Assembly: GCA_000621425.1 (NCBI GenBank) | Contig: JHYJ01000003.1 | Location: 1 to 64,000 of the forward strand | Direction: 5' to 3' | DNA: 64,000 bases | Origin: Lachnospiraceae bacterium AB2028 | GTDB taxonomy: Bacteria; Bacillota; Clostridia; Lachnospirales; Lachnospiraceae | Shown here: piece by piece, positions 45,187 through 53,954 of the stretch | Position numbering within the stretch: the first letter of the stretch is position 1 | Layout: every line of letters starts with the position of its first letter | The notes under the pieces: generated by a model | What the model saw: the letters and a program-made list of their open reading frames with translations, nothing else | The model's database searches: none | What the model was told of the DNA's origin: nothing | Translations under genes and position numbers: made by a program

Positions 45187-45288
45187 TTTATGATTGCTGA
45201 TATGTAATGTAGTTACGCTGTCTGTCTGATTATAGTGTACGCAAATCAAGACGTCACCCCCATTAAGTAGACACACTTCTCATATTTT

Positions 45289-45317
45289 ACAATATAGTAA
45301 TCCCCCACTAATGTCAA
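45289..45317 (-). promoter_or_regulatory. Promoter of the RiPP export genes
   Basis: Minus strand: TTGACA (45312-45317), 17-base spacer, TATTGT (45289-45294). The resulting leader is about 170 nt. Confidence 0.7.
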
Positions 45318-45586
45318 TGTTTTTCAGCATTTATGGATCTTCAAACGATTCCCGATCCGTTTGCGTCAGATATCCACATCAGATCCGTACGCTGTTAGCA
45401 CTTCTCTGGTCTAGCCGTCAGAGAATTATAAAAGGCTACTCAAAGTCTGCTTTCATTGGTAGACTTTGAAAGCGGATTTTATACTTTATTTATATTTCCA
45501 GCAAATCTTCATAATACTTTTTACACCAAATTTTACACCATTTGCGAAAATTTTGACGATTTCTGACGATCTCAGACGAAAAGTAA

Positions 45587-45626
45587 AAATCCCGCAAAGC
45601 CTTGATTTTATTGCTTTACGGGATTT
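45587..45626 (-). terminator. Terminator after the GGDEF gene
   Basis: Minus strand: AAATCCCGTAAAGC (45613-45626) pairs with GCTTTGCGGGATTT (45587-45600), then TTACTTTT. Confidence 0.8.
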
Positions 45627-45666
45627 GTCAACATCAGACGGATCACACCAAAATATTTTCAAGAGT

Positions 45667-45678
45667 GAGTGCTAACAA
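45667..45678. repeat. Right flanking direct repeat of the RiPP island (att-like)
   Basis: GAGTGCTAACAA, identical to 36031-36042. The matching left CIRCE arm is absent here, so it is not a working HrcA site. Confidence 0.55.
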
Positions 45679-45705
45679 ATTTTGTGAACTTTTTGTGTCC
45701 TGTTT

Positions 45706-46776
45706 TTAGTATACTACCCGGTTCCTTCCGCTTTCCTTACCGGTATAGAGCTTTTTGTCCGCTTCCTTTATGGTATTTTCTATGTTTCCACTAAAATCAT
45801 ATTCTGCCAGGCCATAGGTCATAGTCACATTTATCGTGTTATCCTTAACTTTGATCGGATGGTTCATTATATAAGTCCGCAGCCGTTCTATCTCAAGATA
45901 TGTCTCATCGCCGTTTTTCCCGGCAAAGATCAGCAGAAATTCCTCGCCGCCCCATCTGGTAAGAAATGCTTCCTTTCCGCAGACCTCACGCATAGCGCTT
46001 GCCACAGCTTTAAGAACCTCATCGCCTGCATCATGTCCGTAAGTATCATTTACTTTCTTGAAGAAATCGATGTCTCCCATGGCAAGGCTCACAGCCCCTA
46101 TATATGGCGCCGACATCACATTCCGGAGAAAATCCTTTGCCTTTCGCCTGTTATACAGTCCCGTGAGCTGGTCTGTGGATGCCTCCTTTACAAGCCTGTC
46201 GTTGTACTGCATCAGCTTGCTTTCAGCCTCATTTTCCTGATGGCTGTATATATACGAGACCGCGATAATCGAAACAAACACCGCTGAAATATTCGAAGTC
46301 TGTATAAAGCGGTTTCCAAGGTCGCTTATCTCTATCACAGGCAGCATTCCGCCGAAACAGAATATCATCATCACTCTTGCAACAAGGACAAGCCCCGCTA
46401 TAGTAAACTTAAAGCCTTTGCTTCCGTGTATCGTGAAAAAGCTCAGCAATAGAATTATGAAGAAATAATTCTGCATTCCGCCGCTCCAGCCGAAACATGG
46501 AACCATTTCCATTGACCAGATGAACGTAAAGAAGATATAGCACACCACTGCCGGTTCCGATTTCATATGATATGTGAGAAGGAAAAACAGAAGCAGGAAA
46601 ATAAAAGACGCAGCCATCCGGTACTTAAAAAATACCAGCACATCCGATCCTGCAAAAATGACATCAAGGATGAACGCAAAGGCCTGTATCAGATACAGTA
46701 TCCTCAATGTCACCATACCCCTGCGGGTTTCATTTTCGGATGACACATCTTTATTTATAAGGTTTAACAGTCCCAT
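45706..46776 (-). CDS. Membrane diguanylate cyclase (GGDEF)
   Basis: 356 residues. Six hydrophobic segments (about 20-185) form the sensor. A short helix leads to the GGDEF domain: TDQLTGLYNRRKAKDFL, MGDIDFFKKVNDTYGHDAGDEVL and the active loop RWGGEEFLLIF. It makes c-di-GMP from two GTP. The inhibitory RxxD site five residues before the loop is not evident. Monocistronic, with its own terminator. Confidence 0.93.
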   Translation of the reverse strand: MGLLNLINKDVSSENETRRGMVTLRILYLIQAFAFILDVIFAGSDVLVFFKYRMAASFIFLLLFFLLTYHMKSEPAVVCYIFFTFIWSMEMVPCFGWSGGMQNYFFIILLLSFFTIHGSKGFKFTIAGLVLVARVMMIFCFGGMLPVIEISDLGNRFIQTSNISAVFVSIIAVSYIYSHQENEAESKLMQYNDRLVKEASTDQLTGLYNRRKAKDFLRNVMSAPYIGAVSLAMGDIDFFKKVNDTYGHDAGDEVLKAVASAMREVCGKEAFLTRWGGEEFLLIFAGKNGDETYLEIERLRTYIMNHPIKVKDNTINVTMTYGLAEYDFSGNIENTIKEADKKLYTGKESGRNRVVY

Positions 46777-46855
46777 TTCTTTTTACCCCTCATATGATCC
46801 TGTTAATGCTGTGACGGCACACTTTTCGATTTTGTTAACTATATAAGTATAGCAC

Positions 46856-46888
46856 AAAGGCAACGACCGCAAAATGGCCGTTGCCTTT
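46856..46888 (-). terminator. Terminator after the mglC remnant
   Basis: CGTTGCCTTT (46879-46888) and AAAGGCAACG (46856-46865) form a 10-bp stem extended by GGCC/GGTC pairs. Confidence 0.7.
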
Positions 46889-46910
46889 ATTATGGTATAT
46901 GGGGAAGGTA

Positions 46911-47192
46911 TTATTTCTTTCTGCTTCTTACGTCGAATGCTACTGCTATTACAAATATCAGACCCTTTACTATGTACTGGTATGAGATATCAATGTTCAT
47001 CAGGTTCATTCCGTTTGTAAGTGACATGATAACCAGTGTACCGATGATCGTATTTGTAACTCTTCCGACACCGCCGCTTACTGCCACGCCGCCGATATAT
47101 GATGATGCAATGGCATCCATTTCGAAAGCTACGCCGGCTGTAGGTGTTGCAGACTGAAGTCTTGAGGTATAAAGGATACCGCAAAGTGCTGG
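46911..47192 (-). pseudogene. Sugar ABC permease MglC, C-terminal remnant
   Basis: The last 93 residues of a galactose/ribose-type permease: LCGILYTSRLQSATPTAG, MDAIASSYIGGVAVSGG, VGRVTNTIIGTLVIMSLTNG and a basic tail. Normal members have about 330 residues. The remnant starts 11 bases after the aminotransferase stop, with no start codon of its own, so the rest was lost when that gene arrived or by a deletion. Its original terminator is retained. Confidence 0.88.
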
Positions 47193-47202
47193 TAAAAACC
47201 AC

Positions 47203-48306
47203 TTATCCGCGTTTGATAATATCACAGATCTTACGGACCACATCTTCCTCCAAATCTGCATACATAGGTATGGTCAGTATTCCGGCAGCTATACGCTTTG
47301 CATTTTCCAGTCCGGAATCATCATACTTTCCTCTATAGCACTCATAATCAGTTATGAGTGGATAGAAATATTTTCTGGGATATATCTTCTCTGCCGCCAG
47401 CCTGGTAAAGAGCTCATCCCTGTCTGCACCGTACTCATCCGGATTCACATAGATGGGGAAATAAGCATAATTCTTCTCAAGCCCTTCCTGGGGACCGCAC
47501 AGCTTTATGCCCTTCACCTCCTGCAGCTCAGAAACATAGAGTTCATATATCTTTTTACGCTTTGCGATTTCCTCATCCAGATGGCGCAGGTTGCATATAC
47601 CCATGGCCGCCTGGAATTCACTCATTTTGGCATTGGCACCTACTTCAGCTAACTGCTCATCTTCCCGTATGCCGAAGTTCTTCAAGTTGTACATACGCTT
47701 TCCGATGCTCTCGTCATCACAGACAATTGCACCGCCCTCTATAGTATTGAAGACTTTTGTTGCATGGAATGACAGCATGGATGCATCGCCGTAGGATGCC
47801 ACACTCTTTCCCTTATATACTTCACCGAAAGTATGAGCCGCATCGTAGATTACCTTCAGCCCGTGCTTTTTTGCGATCCGGTCTATCTCCTCCACATCGC
47901 AGACATTTCCATATACATGCACCGGAACAATGGCTCTTGTTTTATCCGTGATAAGCGACTCAAGCTTGCTCACATCCATTGTATAGTGCTCAGGCTCAAT
48001 ATCACAGAATACCGGCGTAAGATTATTTCTTACTATTGCATGAGTAGTTGATGAAAAAGTAAACGGAGTGGTGATCACCTCGCCGTCCATTTCAAAAGCC
48101 TGCAGCGCAAGCTCCAGGGCCATGTGTCCGTTAGTGAAAAGCTCCACGTGGCTTACATGCATAAAATCACAAAGCTGTTTCTGCAGTTCTATGTGTTTTT
48201 CTCCCATATTGGTAAGCCAATGGCTTTCCCATATCGAACGGATCTCTTCTATATATTCCTCAAAAGGCGGCATTGACGAGCGCGTTACAAGTATAGGTTT
48301 ATCCAT
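47203..48306 (-). CDS. DegT/DnrJ/EryC1 sugar aminotransferase
   Basis: 367 residues. PLP-dependent fold with TNGHMALELALQA, TTPFTFSSTTHAIV, AIVPVHVYGNVCD, DAAHTFG and the PLP lysine in MLSFHATKVFNTIEGGAIV. These enzymes aminate keto-sugar nucleotides for surface polysaccharides. No sugar-nucleotide genes lie beside it; its 3' end adjoins the mglC remnant. Substrate unknown. Confidence 0.9.
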   Translation of the reverse strand: MDKPILVTRSSMPPFEEYIEEIRSIWESHWLTNMGEKHIELQKQLCDFMHVSHVELFTNGHMALELALQAFEMDGEVITTPFTFSSTTHAIVRNNLTPVFCDIEPEHYTMDVSKLESLITDKTRAIVPVHVYGNVCDVEEIDRIAKKHGLKVIYDAAHTFGEVYKGKSVASYGDASMLSFHATKVFNTIEGGAIVCDDESIGKRMYNLKNFGIREDEQLAEVGANAKMSEFQAAMGICNLRHLDEEIAKRKKIYELYVSELQEVKGIKLCGPQEGLEKNYAYFPIYVNPDEYGADRDELFTRLAAEKIYPRKYFYPLITDYECYRGKYDDSGLENAKRIAAGILTIPMYADLEEDVVRKICDIIKRG

Positions 48307-48661
48307 ATTGATCCTCCACGATGATCACTTAAAATTATCATCCCATTGCTTATTTATTATATGATATCAGGAACACTTAGTGTACCTCTTTGAAACTATT
48401 TAATAAATCCTCCAAAAAAGTCTCCTAAAATTGGATTTTGGCCACATTTTTGTGCAATTTTAACAACAAATTGGTACGATCATTATTGTTCTATCGTCAT
48501 TTTAACAATGTTTTAACCCCGTGTTAATATTTTATTCATATTTCTAATTTATCATATAGACAGTTAAGAAAGTTCAAGTTCAAATTGTTTTCATAGTTTT
48601 CGTGCCCGGGTGGAGTCATCACCGTCCGGGCACACCTCCTTTTATAGGGGTATTTTCGAAA
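48307..48661. other. Intergenic region with a strong hairpin
   Basis: AT-rich, no gene. GTGCCCGG (48600-48607) pairs with CCGGGCAC (48624-48631), a stable hairpin about 30 bases after the suf-side gene. It lacks a clear U-run, so termination is uncertain. Confidence 0.45.
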
Positions 48662-48928
48662 TCAAACATCTTCCTCCAGCACACTCATTTCCAGGTGATC
48701 AAAATCAATCTCGAAAATAAAGTTGTCTGCAGTAAAACGCGTTTTTGATGAGCGCTTGAACTCTTTTACATTTTTATCAAGCCAGATGGGAATATCCAGA
48801 TCTAATTCGTGACAGGCATCCTCCAAGGAATTGACAACCTTGTGGGTGCGGGTATCATCTTCGTTACGTTCGATGACCGTCTGCTTTACCAGATGTGCAT
48901 TTTTCCATATACGGAACCAGATTCTCAT
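48662..48928 (-). CDS. Small protein downstream of sufU
   Basis: 88 residues, basic N-terminus (MRIWFRIWKNAHLVKQTV) and acidic C-terminus. No motif recognised. It starts 7 bases after sufU and so is probably co-translated with the Fe-S genes, which suggests but does not prove a link to cluster assembly. Confidence 0.65.
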   Translation of the reverse strand: MRIWFRIWKNAHLVKQTVIERNEDDTRTHKVVNSLEDACHELDLDIPIWLDKNVKEFKRSSKTRFTADNFIFEIDFDHLEMSVLEEDV

Positions 48929-48934
48929 ATGTGA

Positions 48935-49408
48935 TTAAGGGGTGCAGTTCCCACAGTTCTGTCTGCTGCCGCCTTCACTCTCACCATCACGAAGCATACG
49001 CTGCATGGTCTTCCAGCCAAGTGTCGCGCATTTTACGCGGGCAGGCATATGGGAAATATCCTCAAGGGACGCTGCCTCATCCAGGGATTCGATTTCTTCC
49101 GGGGTAGCAGTGCTGCGTACCATGTTCATGAATCTCTCGGCATAGGCAAGCGCCTCTTCCTTGGTGCTTCCGATTATAAGATCCAGCATCATATCTGCGG
49201 ATGCCTGGGAAATGGCACAGCCGGAACCGTTAAAACATCCGTCCGTCACGATATCGTTCTCATCAAGCTTAAGCTGCAGATAGATATCATCACCGCAGCT
49301 TGGATTTACACCGTTAAGTATCATGGATGGTGATTCCATGTCCCCCTTATGGGTAGGATGAAGATTGTGTTCGTTAACTATTTCCCTGTATAAACTCTTA
49401 AGCTCCAT
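48935..49408 (-). CDS. sufU: SufU sulfur-transfer/zinc protein
   Basis: 157 residues. The zinc ligands are in NPSCGD, GSGCAISQASADMM and RVKCATLGWKTM. In Firmicutes SufU takes persulfide sulfur from SufS. The ATG at 49408 overlaps the sufS end by 11 bases. The C-terminus has an extra Cys-rich tail, RQNCGNCTP. Confidence 0.94.
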   Translation of the reverse strand: MELKSLYREIVNEHNLHPTHKGDMESPSMILNGVNPSCGDDIYLQLKLDENDIVTDGCFNGSGCAISQASADMMLDLIIGSTKEEALAYAERFMNMVRSTATPEEIESLDEAASLEDISHMPARVKCATLGWKTMQRMLRDGESEGGSRQNCGNCTP

Positions 49409-50636
49409 AACCAAGCCAGCCTCTTACTTTCTTTACTGCTTCAACAAATTTTTCTGCTTCTTCCTCGGTATTGTAAAAATACATGCTCGCCCTTGCGGTA
49501 GCCCTGAACTCCATATTCAGTCTTTCCTGCATGAATTCCATAAGGGGCTGCGCGCAATGATGTCCTGCCCTGACAGCAATATGCTCATCATCCAGAACTG
49601 TAGATATATCGTGGGGGTGGCATCCGTCTATATTGAATGTAACTATCCCGGAATGCTTTGACACATCTTCACTGCCATACACATGCACATAAGGAATGGC
49701 CTTCAGTCCCTCGTACACTATCTTAGTTACTTTATTTTCCTGCTCTTCTATGGCATCAAAACCGATACTGTTCAGGTATTCTGCTGCCGCTGCCATACCT
49801 GCTGCTCCTGCCGCATTTACGGTACCTGCCTCGAACTTGTGGGGGAGCTCAGCATAAGTTGCGGAATCACGCTTTACGTACTCTATCATCTCACCGCCGC
49901 TAAGGAAAGGAGGCATCTTTTCCAGAAGGTCCATACGGCCATACAATGCACCTATTCCCATAGGTCCTAACATCTTATGTCCGGAAAATGCCAAAAAGTC
50001 AGCACCGATCTCCTTAACATCCACCTTCATATGGGGAACACCCTGAGCTCCGTCGGCTACCATCACTCCGCCGTTGGCATGTACAAGTTCAGACGCAAGC
50101 TTAACGGGATTCTTTACCCCCAGCACATTTGAAACTATTGCAATGCCGATAAGCTTAGTCTTTTCAGTAACACAGTTCCTGAGGTTCTCTTCCGTAATGG
50201 TACCGTCGTCCTCAGGCTCAATATACTTAAGCACTGCCCCGGTAGTCTTTGCCACCATCTGCCAGGGAAGAATATTGCTGTGGTGCTCCATTACAGTGAT
50301 CAGTATCTCATCACCTGCATGAAGGTTGTTCAGCCCATAGGAATATGCCACCAGATTCAGTGCTTCAGTGGCATTGCGAACAAAAATGATCTCCTCGTCA
50401 TGCTCTGCACCTATGAAGTCCGCCATTGCATGCCTTGACTTTTCATATATATCCGTAGCGCCCACGCTCCATTCATACAGGCCCCTTAAGGGATTGGCAT
50501 TGGTGGTGCGGTAAAAGTTTTCTATCGCGTCAAGCACCTGCACAGGCCTCTGTGATGTGGCCGCATTGTCAAAATATATATATTCGGGATTATCAGCAAG
50601 TATGGGAAAATCCCTGCGTATTGAATTTACATCCAT
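49398..50636 (-). CDS. sufS: Cysteine desulfurase SufS
   Basis: 412 residues. YIYFDNAATSQRPVQVLDA, EHHSNILPWQ, the PLP lysine in FLAFSGHKMLGPMGIG and the active cysteine in VRAGHHCAQPLM are all present. It makes the persulfide from cysteine. It has its own promoter downstream of the ABC-F gene, separate from sufCBD. Confidence 0.96.
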   Translation of the reverse strand: MDVNSIRRDFPILADNPEYIYFDNAATSQRPVQVLDAIENFYRTTNANPLRGLYEWSVGATDIYEKSRHAMADFIGAEHDEEIIFVRNATEALNLVAYSYGLNNLHAGDEILITVMEHHSNILPWQMVAKTTGAVLKYIEPEDDGTITEENLRNCVTEKTKLIGIAIVSNVLGVKNPVKLASELVHANGGVMVADGAQGVPHMKVDVKEIGADFLAFSGHKMLGPMGIGALYGRMDLLEKMPPFLSGGEMIEYVKRDSATYAELPHKFEAGTVNAAGAAGMAAAAEYLNSIGFDAIEEQENKVTKIVYEGLKAIPYVHVYGSEDVSKHSGIVTFNIDGCHPHDISTVLDDEHIAVRAGHHCAQPLMEFMQERLNMEFRATARASMYFYNTEEEAEKFVEAVKKVRGWLGYGA

Positions 50637-50650
50637 TTATCTTTTCCATT

Positions 50651-50767
50651 CCGGCCGATCAGATAAGCCCGGCCAATTTCACTGATCTGTCCGGCACCCC
50701 TGACAGAATGCCGGACATCATTCGTCACAAACGGTGTCATTATAACATCTTTTACACAGCGCGACAA
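50651..50767 (-). promoter_or_regulatory. sufS promoter and structured leader
   Basis: Minus strand: -35 TTGTCG (50762-50767), 17 bases, TATAAT (50739-50744). The leader then forms TGTCCGGCA/TGCCGGACA (50709-50717 with 50688-50696) and GATCAG/CTGATC (50682-50687 with 50657-50662), the latter competing with a GGCCGG/CCGGCC pairing. Confidence 0.6.
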
Positions 50768-50787
50768 ATCCCAAGATTTCAGACCTT

Positions 50788-52326
50788 TTAATCGCCTATC
50801 CTGACAACCTTCGTAGCCGCTTTTTCCTGAAACCTGGCATCATGCTCCACCAGCAGCATTGTAGGCTCGTACTGAAGTATCAGTTTTTCTATCTGCATCC
50901 TTGAGAATACATCGATATAATTAAGGGGCTCGTCCCACATATACAGATGAGCCGGCGTGATCAGGCTTGCAGCTATAAGGACCTTCTTCTTCTGGCCTTC
51001 GGAATATTCCCCCATATCCTTTGTGAACTGCTCCCGTCCGAAATCCAGGTTCCTGAGTACTGCCAGAAATAAGCTCTCATCAAGGCCGCGCTTGTCGCTG
51101 AACTCCTTCAATGAGCCTGAAAGGAATGAAGTATCCTGGCTCACATAGGATACGGTCATGCCGCTTGCCGCTTCAAAGGTACCCGATACAAGCAACTCCG
51201 GATCCGTCCCGTATTCCGGCAGTTCCAGTGTATTGATGACAGCCTTCAGGATGCTCGACTTACCGCATCCGTTATTTCCCGACAGCACCACCCTTTCGCC
51301 TCTTTTCACCTGAAAGTCCAGCCCGGTAAACAGTTCCTGTTCTGCTGACTTATATTTCAGGGACAGGTCCTTTGCGTTTATCAGCACTTCCTTATGAAAC
51401 TTAAGGGGCTGTATCTTCAGGTCCGTCACCCGCTCTATATCGTTAAGCAGTCCTTCCTTTTCCTCGATCTCCCTTTCCATCCGCATTTCATAGGACTTCA
51501 CCCTGGACTGCATCTTTTTTGTCTTGGCTCCGATATAGGACCTGGTAGAAATATTTCTTTCCGGCTCCTTAACGGGATCAAAGCCGATCTTGCTGTTTTC
51601 ATTCTTTTCCGCCCAGCGGCTGCTCCTGTCTGCGGCACTTCTTAATTTACCGATTTCCTTAAGGTGCTTTTCATTTTCTGCCAGCCTGTATGCATCCTGC
51701 TTTTCCTTATTCTCCCACCAGGAAGAAAAGTTTCCCGCCTGCACCTCTATTGTAGAACGGTTCAGCACAAGCACGTGATCACACACTTTATCCAGCAGGT
51801 CCCTGTCATGGGAAACAAGAATAAAGCCTTTCTTGGAAGACAGATATTCCTTCACTATGTCCCTTGCCCTGCTGTCCAGATGGTTTGTAGGCTCGTCTAT
51901 CAGAAGGAACTCGTTTTCCCCGGCAAAAAGAACCGCCAGCATCACCCTTGTCCGCTCACCGAAACTTAAGCTCCCAAAAGGCCTGTAAAGGCACTCCGCA
52001 TCCATCTTAATCTGGTCCATCTGTATGAGCACCTGCCACATTTCTATCCGGGGTTTCCAGCTTTCGATAAGCTCTGCTGCCGTTTTTTCCGGATCCATTT
52101 CTGATACCTGATAGGGAAAATAGTCAAAGGCAGTATTCGCCGTGATGCTCCCCTGATATGAGTACCTGCCCAGCAAAAGATTTAAGAAAGTGGTCTTCCC
52201 CTTTCCGTTCCTGCCGATAAATCCCAGCTTCCAGTTAGTATCGATATTAAAAGTTACATTTTCAAAAACATCATCTGCACTGCCGTCGTATGCAAATGTA
52301 AGATTATTCACTTGTATCTGTGCCAT
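50788..52326 (-). CDS. ABC-F ATPase, Lsa-like, probable antibiotic-resistance type
   Basis: 512 residues, two ATPase domains without membrane segments. Domain 1: GFIGRNGKGKTTFL, LSFGERTRVMLA, FLLIDEPTNHLD. Domain 2: LSGNNGCGKSSIL, EYSEGQKKKVLIA, LYMWDEPLNYID. The charged linker (about 195-300) would reach into the ribosome. The start AQIQVNNLTFAYD with NWKLGFIGRNG resembles Lsa/Msr-type ribosome-protection proteins. The gene lies between sufD and sufS, with its own promoter and a leader that looks like an attenuator, which also supports a resistance role. The drug class is unknown. Confidence 0.85.
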   Translation of the reverse strand: MAQIQVNNLTFAYDGSADDVFENVTFNIDTNWKLGFIGRNGKGKTTFLNLLLGRYSYQGSITANTAFDYFPYQVSEMDPEKTAAELIESWKPRIEMWQVLIQMDQIKMDAECLYRPFGSLSFGERTRVMLAVLFAGENEFLLIDEPTNHLDSRARDIVKEYLSSKKGFILVSHDRDLLDKVCDHVLVLNRSTIEVQAGNFSSWWENKEKQDAYRLAENEKHLKEIGKLRSAADRSSRWAEKNENSKIGFDPVKEPERNISTRSYIGAKTKKMQSRVKSYEMRMEREIEEKEGLLNDIERVTDLKIQPLKFHKEVLINAKDLSLKYKSAEQELFTGLDFQVKRGERVVLSGNNGCGKSSILKAVINTLELPEYGTDPELLVSGTFEAASGMTVSYVSQDTSFLSGSLKEFSDKRGLDESLFLAVLRNLDFGREQFTKDMGEYSEGQKKKVLIAASLITPAHLYMWDEPLNYIDVFSRMQIEKLILQYEPTMLLVEHDARFQEKAATKVVRIGD

Positions 52327-52678
52327 AGTTTGTTACTCCTTCATATAAACTCACATTTTACTAATTTGCCTGACTTCTTCACACCGATAGCTCACCTGAC
52401 GGTGTGAAAAGTATTATCATGCAAACAAGAAGATCCACCCCGTACCGGAGTGGATCACATATACAAATGAAAACCTAAATTATGCCGAAATGCACACTAC
52501 ATCACTTCTGACGGTTTCAAAATGAATACGATAATCCAATCCGGCATACACAAACAGACCCTTAAAGTCCTGATCACTTGCTTGTATTTACCAAATCTGA
52601 TTATCTGTTCTTCATTTCCTCACCTACACACTCTGTGTGCCTTTCTCTTTTATGCTTGAAAGGATAACATTATGTCAA
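52327..52678 (-). promoter_or_regulatory. ABC-F leader: leader peptide, terminator/antiterminator
   Basis: Promoter TTGACA (52673-52678) with a weak -10 near 52650. A short frame MKNR-stop (52601-52615) follows AGGTGAGG. The intrinsic terminator GATCCAC/GTGGATC (52432-52456) is followed by TTCTTGTTT. Its upstream arm can instead pair with CCGGATTGGAT (52534-52544 on the complement), 10 of 11 bases. This is the usual layout for drug-stalled-ribosome attenuation. Confidence 0.65.
52371..52412 (-). promoter_or_regulatory. Leader hairpin family member c (ABC-F gene)
   Basis: Minus-strand TTCACACCG (52400-52408) and CGGTGTGAA (52378-52386) around a 13-nt loop with GTGAGCTA. It ends about 45 bases before the ABC-F start. 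Confidence 0.55.
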
Positions 52679-52706
52679 AAATAAATCAATATGTTTTTGA
52701 AGATAT

Positions 52707-53939
52707 TCAGTGCCTTCCTCCGGGACAGGTTACGCAGTTACCGTCACATTCGGAGAAAATCCTGTCCACATAGGCCTCGGCAGCGGCCCTTATCTCGCCG
52801 TTAGGGATCAGCCTGCTGACCCTTGAAATATTGGATCTTATCATCATCTCCCTGGCGGCACACTCATCAATGCCTCTGGTCTCCATATAGAAAAGCATTT
52901 CATCCGATATTCTTCCGGATGATGCCGCGTGGCGGCCATTAACTTTTTCTTCTTCACCCAGTATCATAGGAATGGTCTTGTTCACAACGCTCTTACCTAA
53001 AAGAAGTACATTTTCCTCTTCATCCCCCACGGCACCTATGGCACCTTTACGGAAATCAAGCGTCTCTCTGGATGCTTTATACGAACCTTCCAGCATTACA
53101 CCGTTAAACCGCATCACGCCTTCGGATTTCACTCCGCGGAACACATCCGTATAATTAAGGTCCATCATGCTTCCTTCCGTGGAAACAAAACCTAAGTCTG
53201 CCCTGAACTTTGACTCTTTGCCTATCTGGTCAATATATGTTCCAAGATATGAATCGCCGGCTCCTAATGAAAGCTCTGTATATGTGAACTCCGAAGAATC
53301 ATCCATCCTGCAGCCCATGTCGTTGAAATAAACGAATTTTCCCGGCAGGCACTGCACCTTTATGAGATGAAGCTTTGCATTTTTCCCAAGCACCACTCTG
53401 GTCTGGGTTCCGGCAAATCCGTTAGTAGCACCGTGCTCTGAATCCATATACTGGATGATGGTGATCTCACTGCCTTCACCTATCCTTATCAAAGTGGTAT
53501 CAATATCCTCAGCACCGGTAGGATAAGTATAGTGAAGATATACCGGATCCTTTATCTTTACATTTGCAGGAAGCTCCATTACGCGGGCAGGCACACCGGT
53601 CTTTACGATCAGCCTGTCTATATCCGCACCCATGCCGGTAGGAAATACCTGCTCCTGGTACATGGGATACTTGCCGGCCACGTACTCTTCCCTCTTTATC
53701 TCCATGCCTTCAGCTTCATAGCCTTTCAGAAGCTCTGCAGGGCTTACGCCTTCCGTGACCTTCATCTCTGCAGGAAACTGGGGCTTAACAAGGTATGCCG
53801 GATGGGAGGCTTTTGCTATGGCTTCTATCGTAGCCTCCGAAACCTCCATCTCCACATCATTAAGCTTATCGCGGTACCATGTAAGTACCGGAAGGTGATT
53901 AACTTTCAATATATCTTTTTTCTGAGTATTATCTGACAT
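52707..53939 (-). CDS. sufD: SufD, with Cys-rich tail
   Basis: 410 residues of the SufB/SufD beta-helix family: LRIGEGSEITIIQY, ELSLGAGDSYLGTY, ASRETLDFRKGAIG, GRHAASSGRISDEMLFYMETRGI, EAREMMI-like AAREMMIRSNI. With SufB and SufC it forms the scaffold complex. Unlike usual SufD it ends CDGNCVTCPGGRH, three cysteines in CxxxCxxC spacing. It begins 15 bases after sufB. Confidence 0.94.
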   Translation of the reverse strand: MSDNTQKKDILKVNHLPVLTWYRDKLNDVEMEVSEATIEAIAKASHPAYLVKPQFPAEMKVTEGVSPAELLKGYEAEGMEIKREEYVAGKYPMYQEQVFPTGMGADIDRLIVKTGVPARVMELPANVKIKDPVYLHYTYPTGAEDIDTTLIRIGEGSEITIIQYMDSEHGATNGFAGTQTRVVLGKNAKLHLIKVQCLPGKFVYFNDMGCRMDDSSEFTYTELSLGAGDSYLGTYIDQIGKESKFRADLGFVSTEGSMMDLNYTDVFRGVKSEGVMRFNGVMLEGSYKASRETLDFRKGAIGAVGDEEENVLLLGKSVVNKTIPMILGEEEKVNGRHAASSGRISDEMLFYMETRGIDECAAREMMIRSNISRVSRLIPNGEIRAAAEAYVDRIFSECDGNCVTCPGGRH

Positions 53940-53954
53940 ATATTATTCTCGCTT

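Larger units (their letters stand above)
45115..45705. other. Right end of the RiPP island
   Basis: 590 bases without a gene. In order: the attenuator, the transporter promoter, a hairpin TCAAAGTCT/AGACTTTGA (45441-45470), TTACACCAAAT-type repeats near 45515-45540 like those beyond the integrase fragment, a terminator (45587-45626), and the half-CIRCE repeat (45667-45678). Confidence 0.6.

Noticed and set aside
45667-45678. Second CIRCE/HrcA operator
   Set aside because: Only the right arm GAGTGCTAA is present; no TTAGCACTC nine bases away and no heat-shock gene follows.
52534-52560. Second leader ORF of about 23 codons in the ABC-F leader
   Set aside because: A GTG with AAGGG upstream is open, but it overlaps the antiterminator arm and its coding nature cannot be supported; the MKNR frame is the simpler leader peptide.
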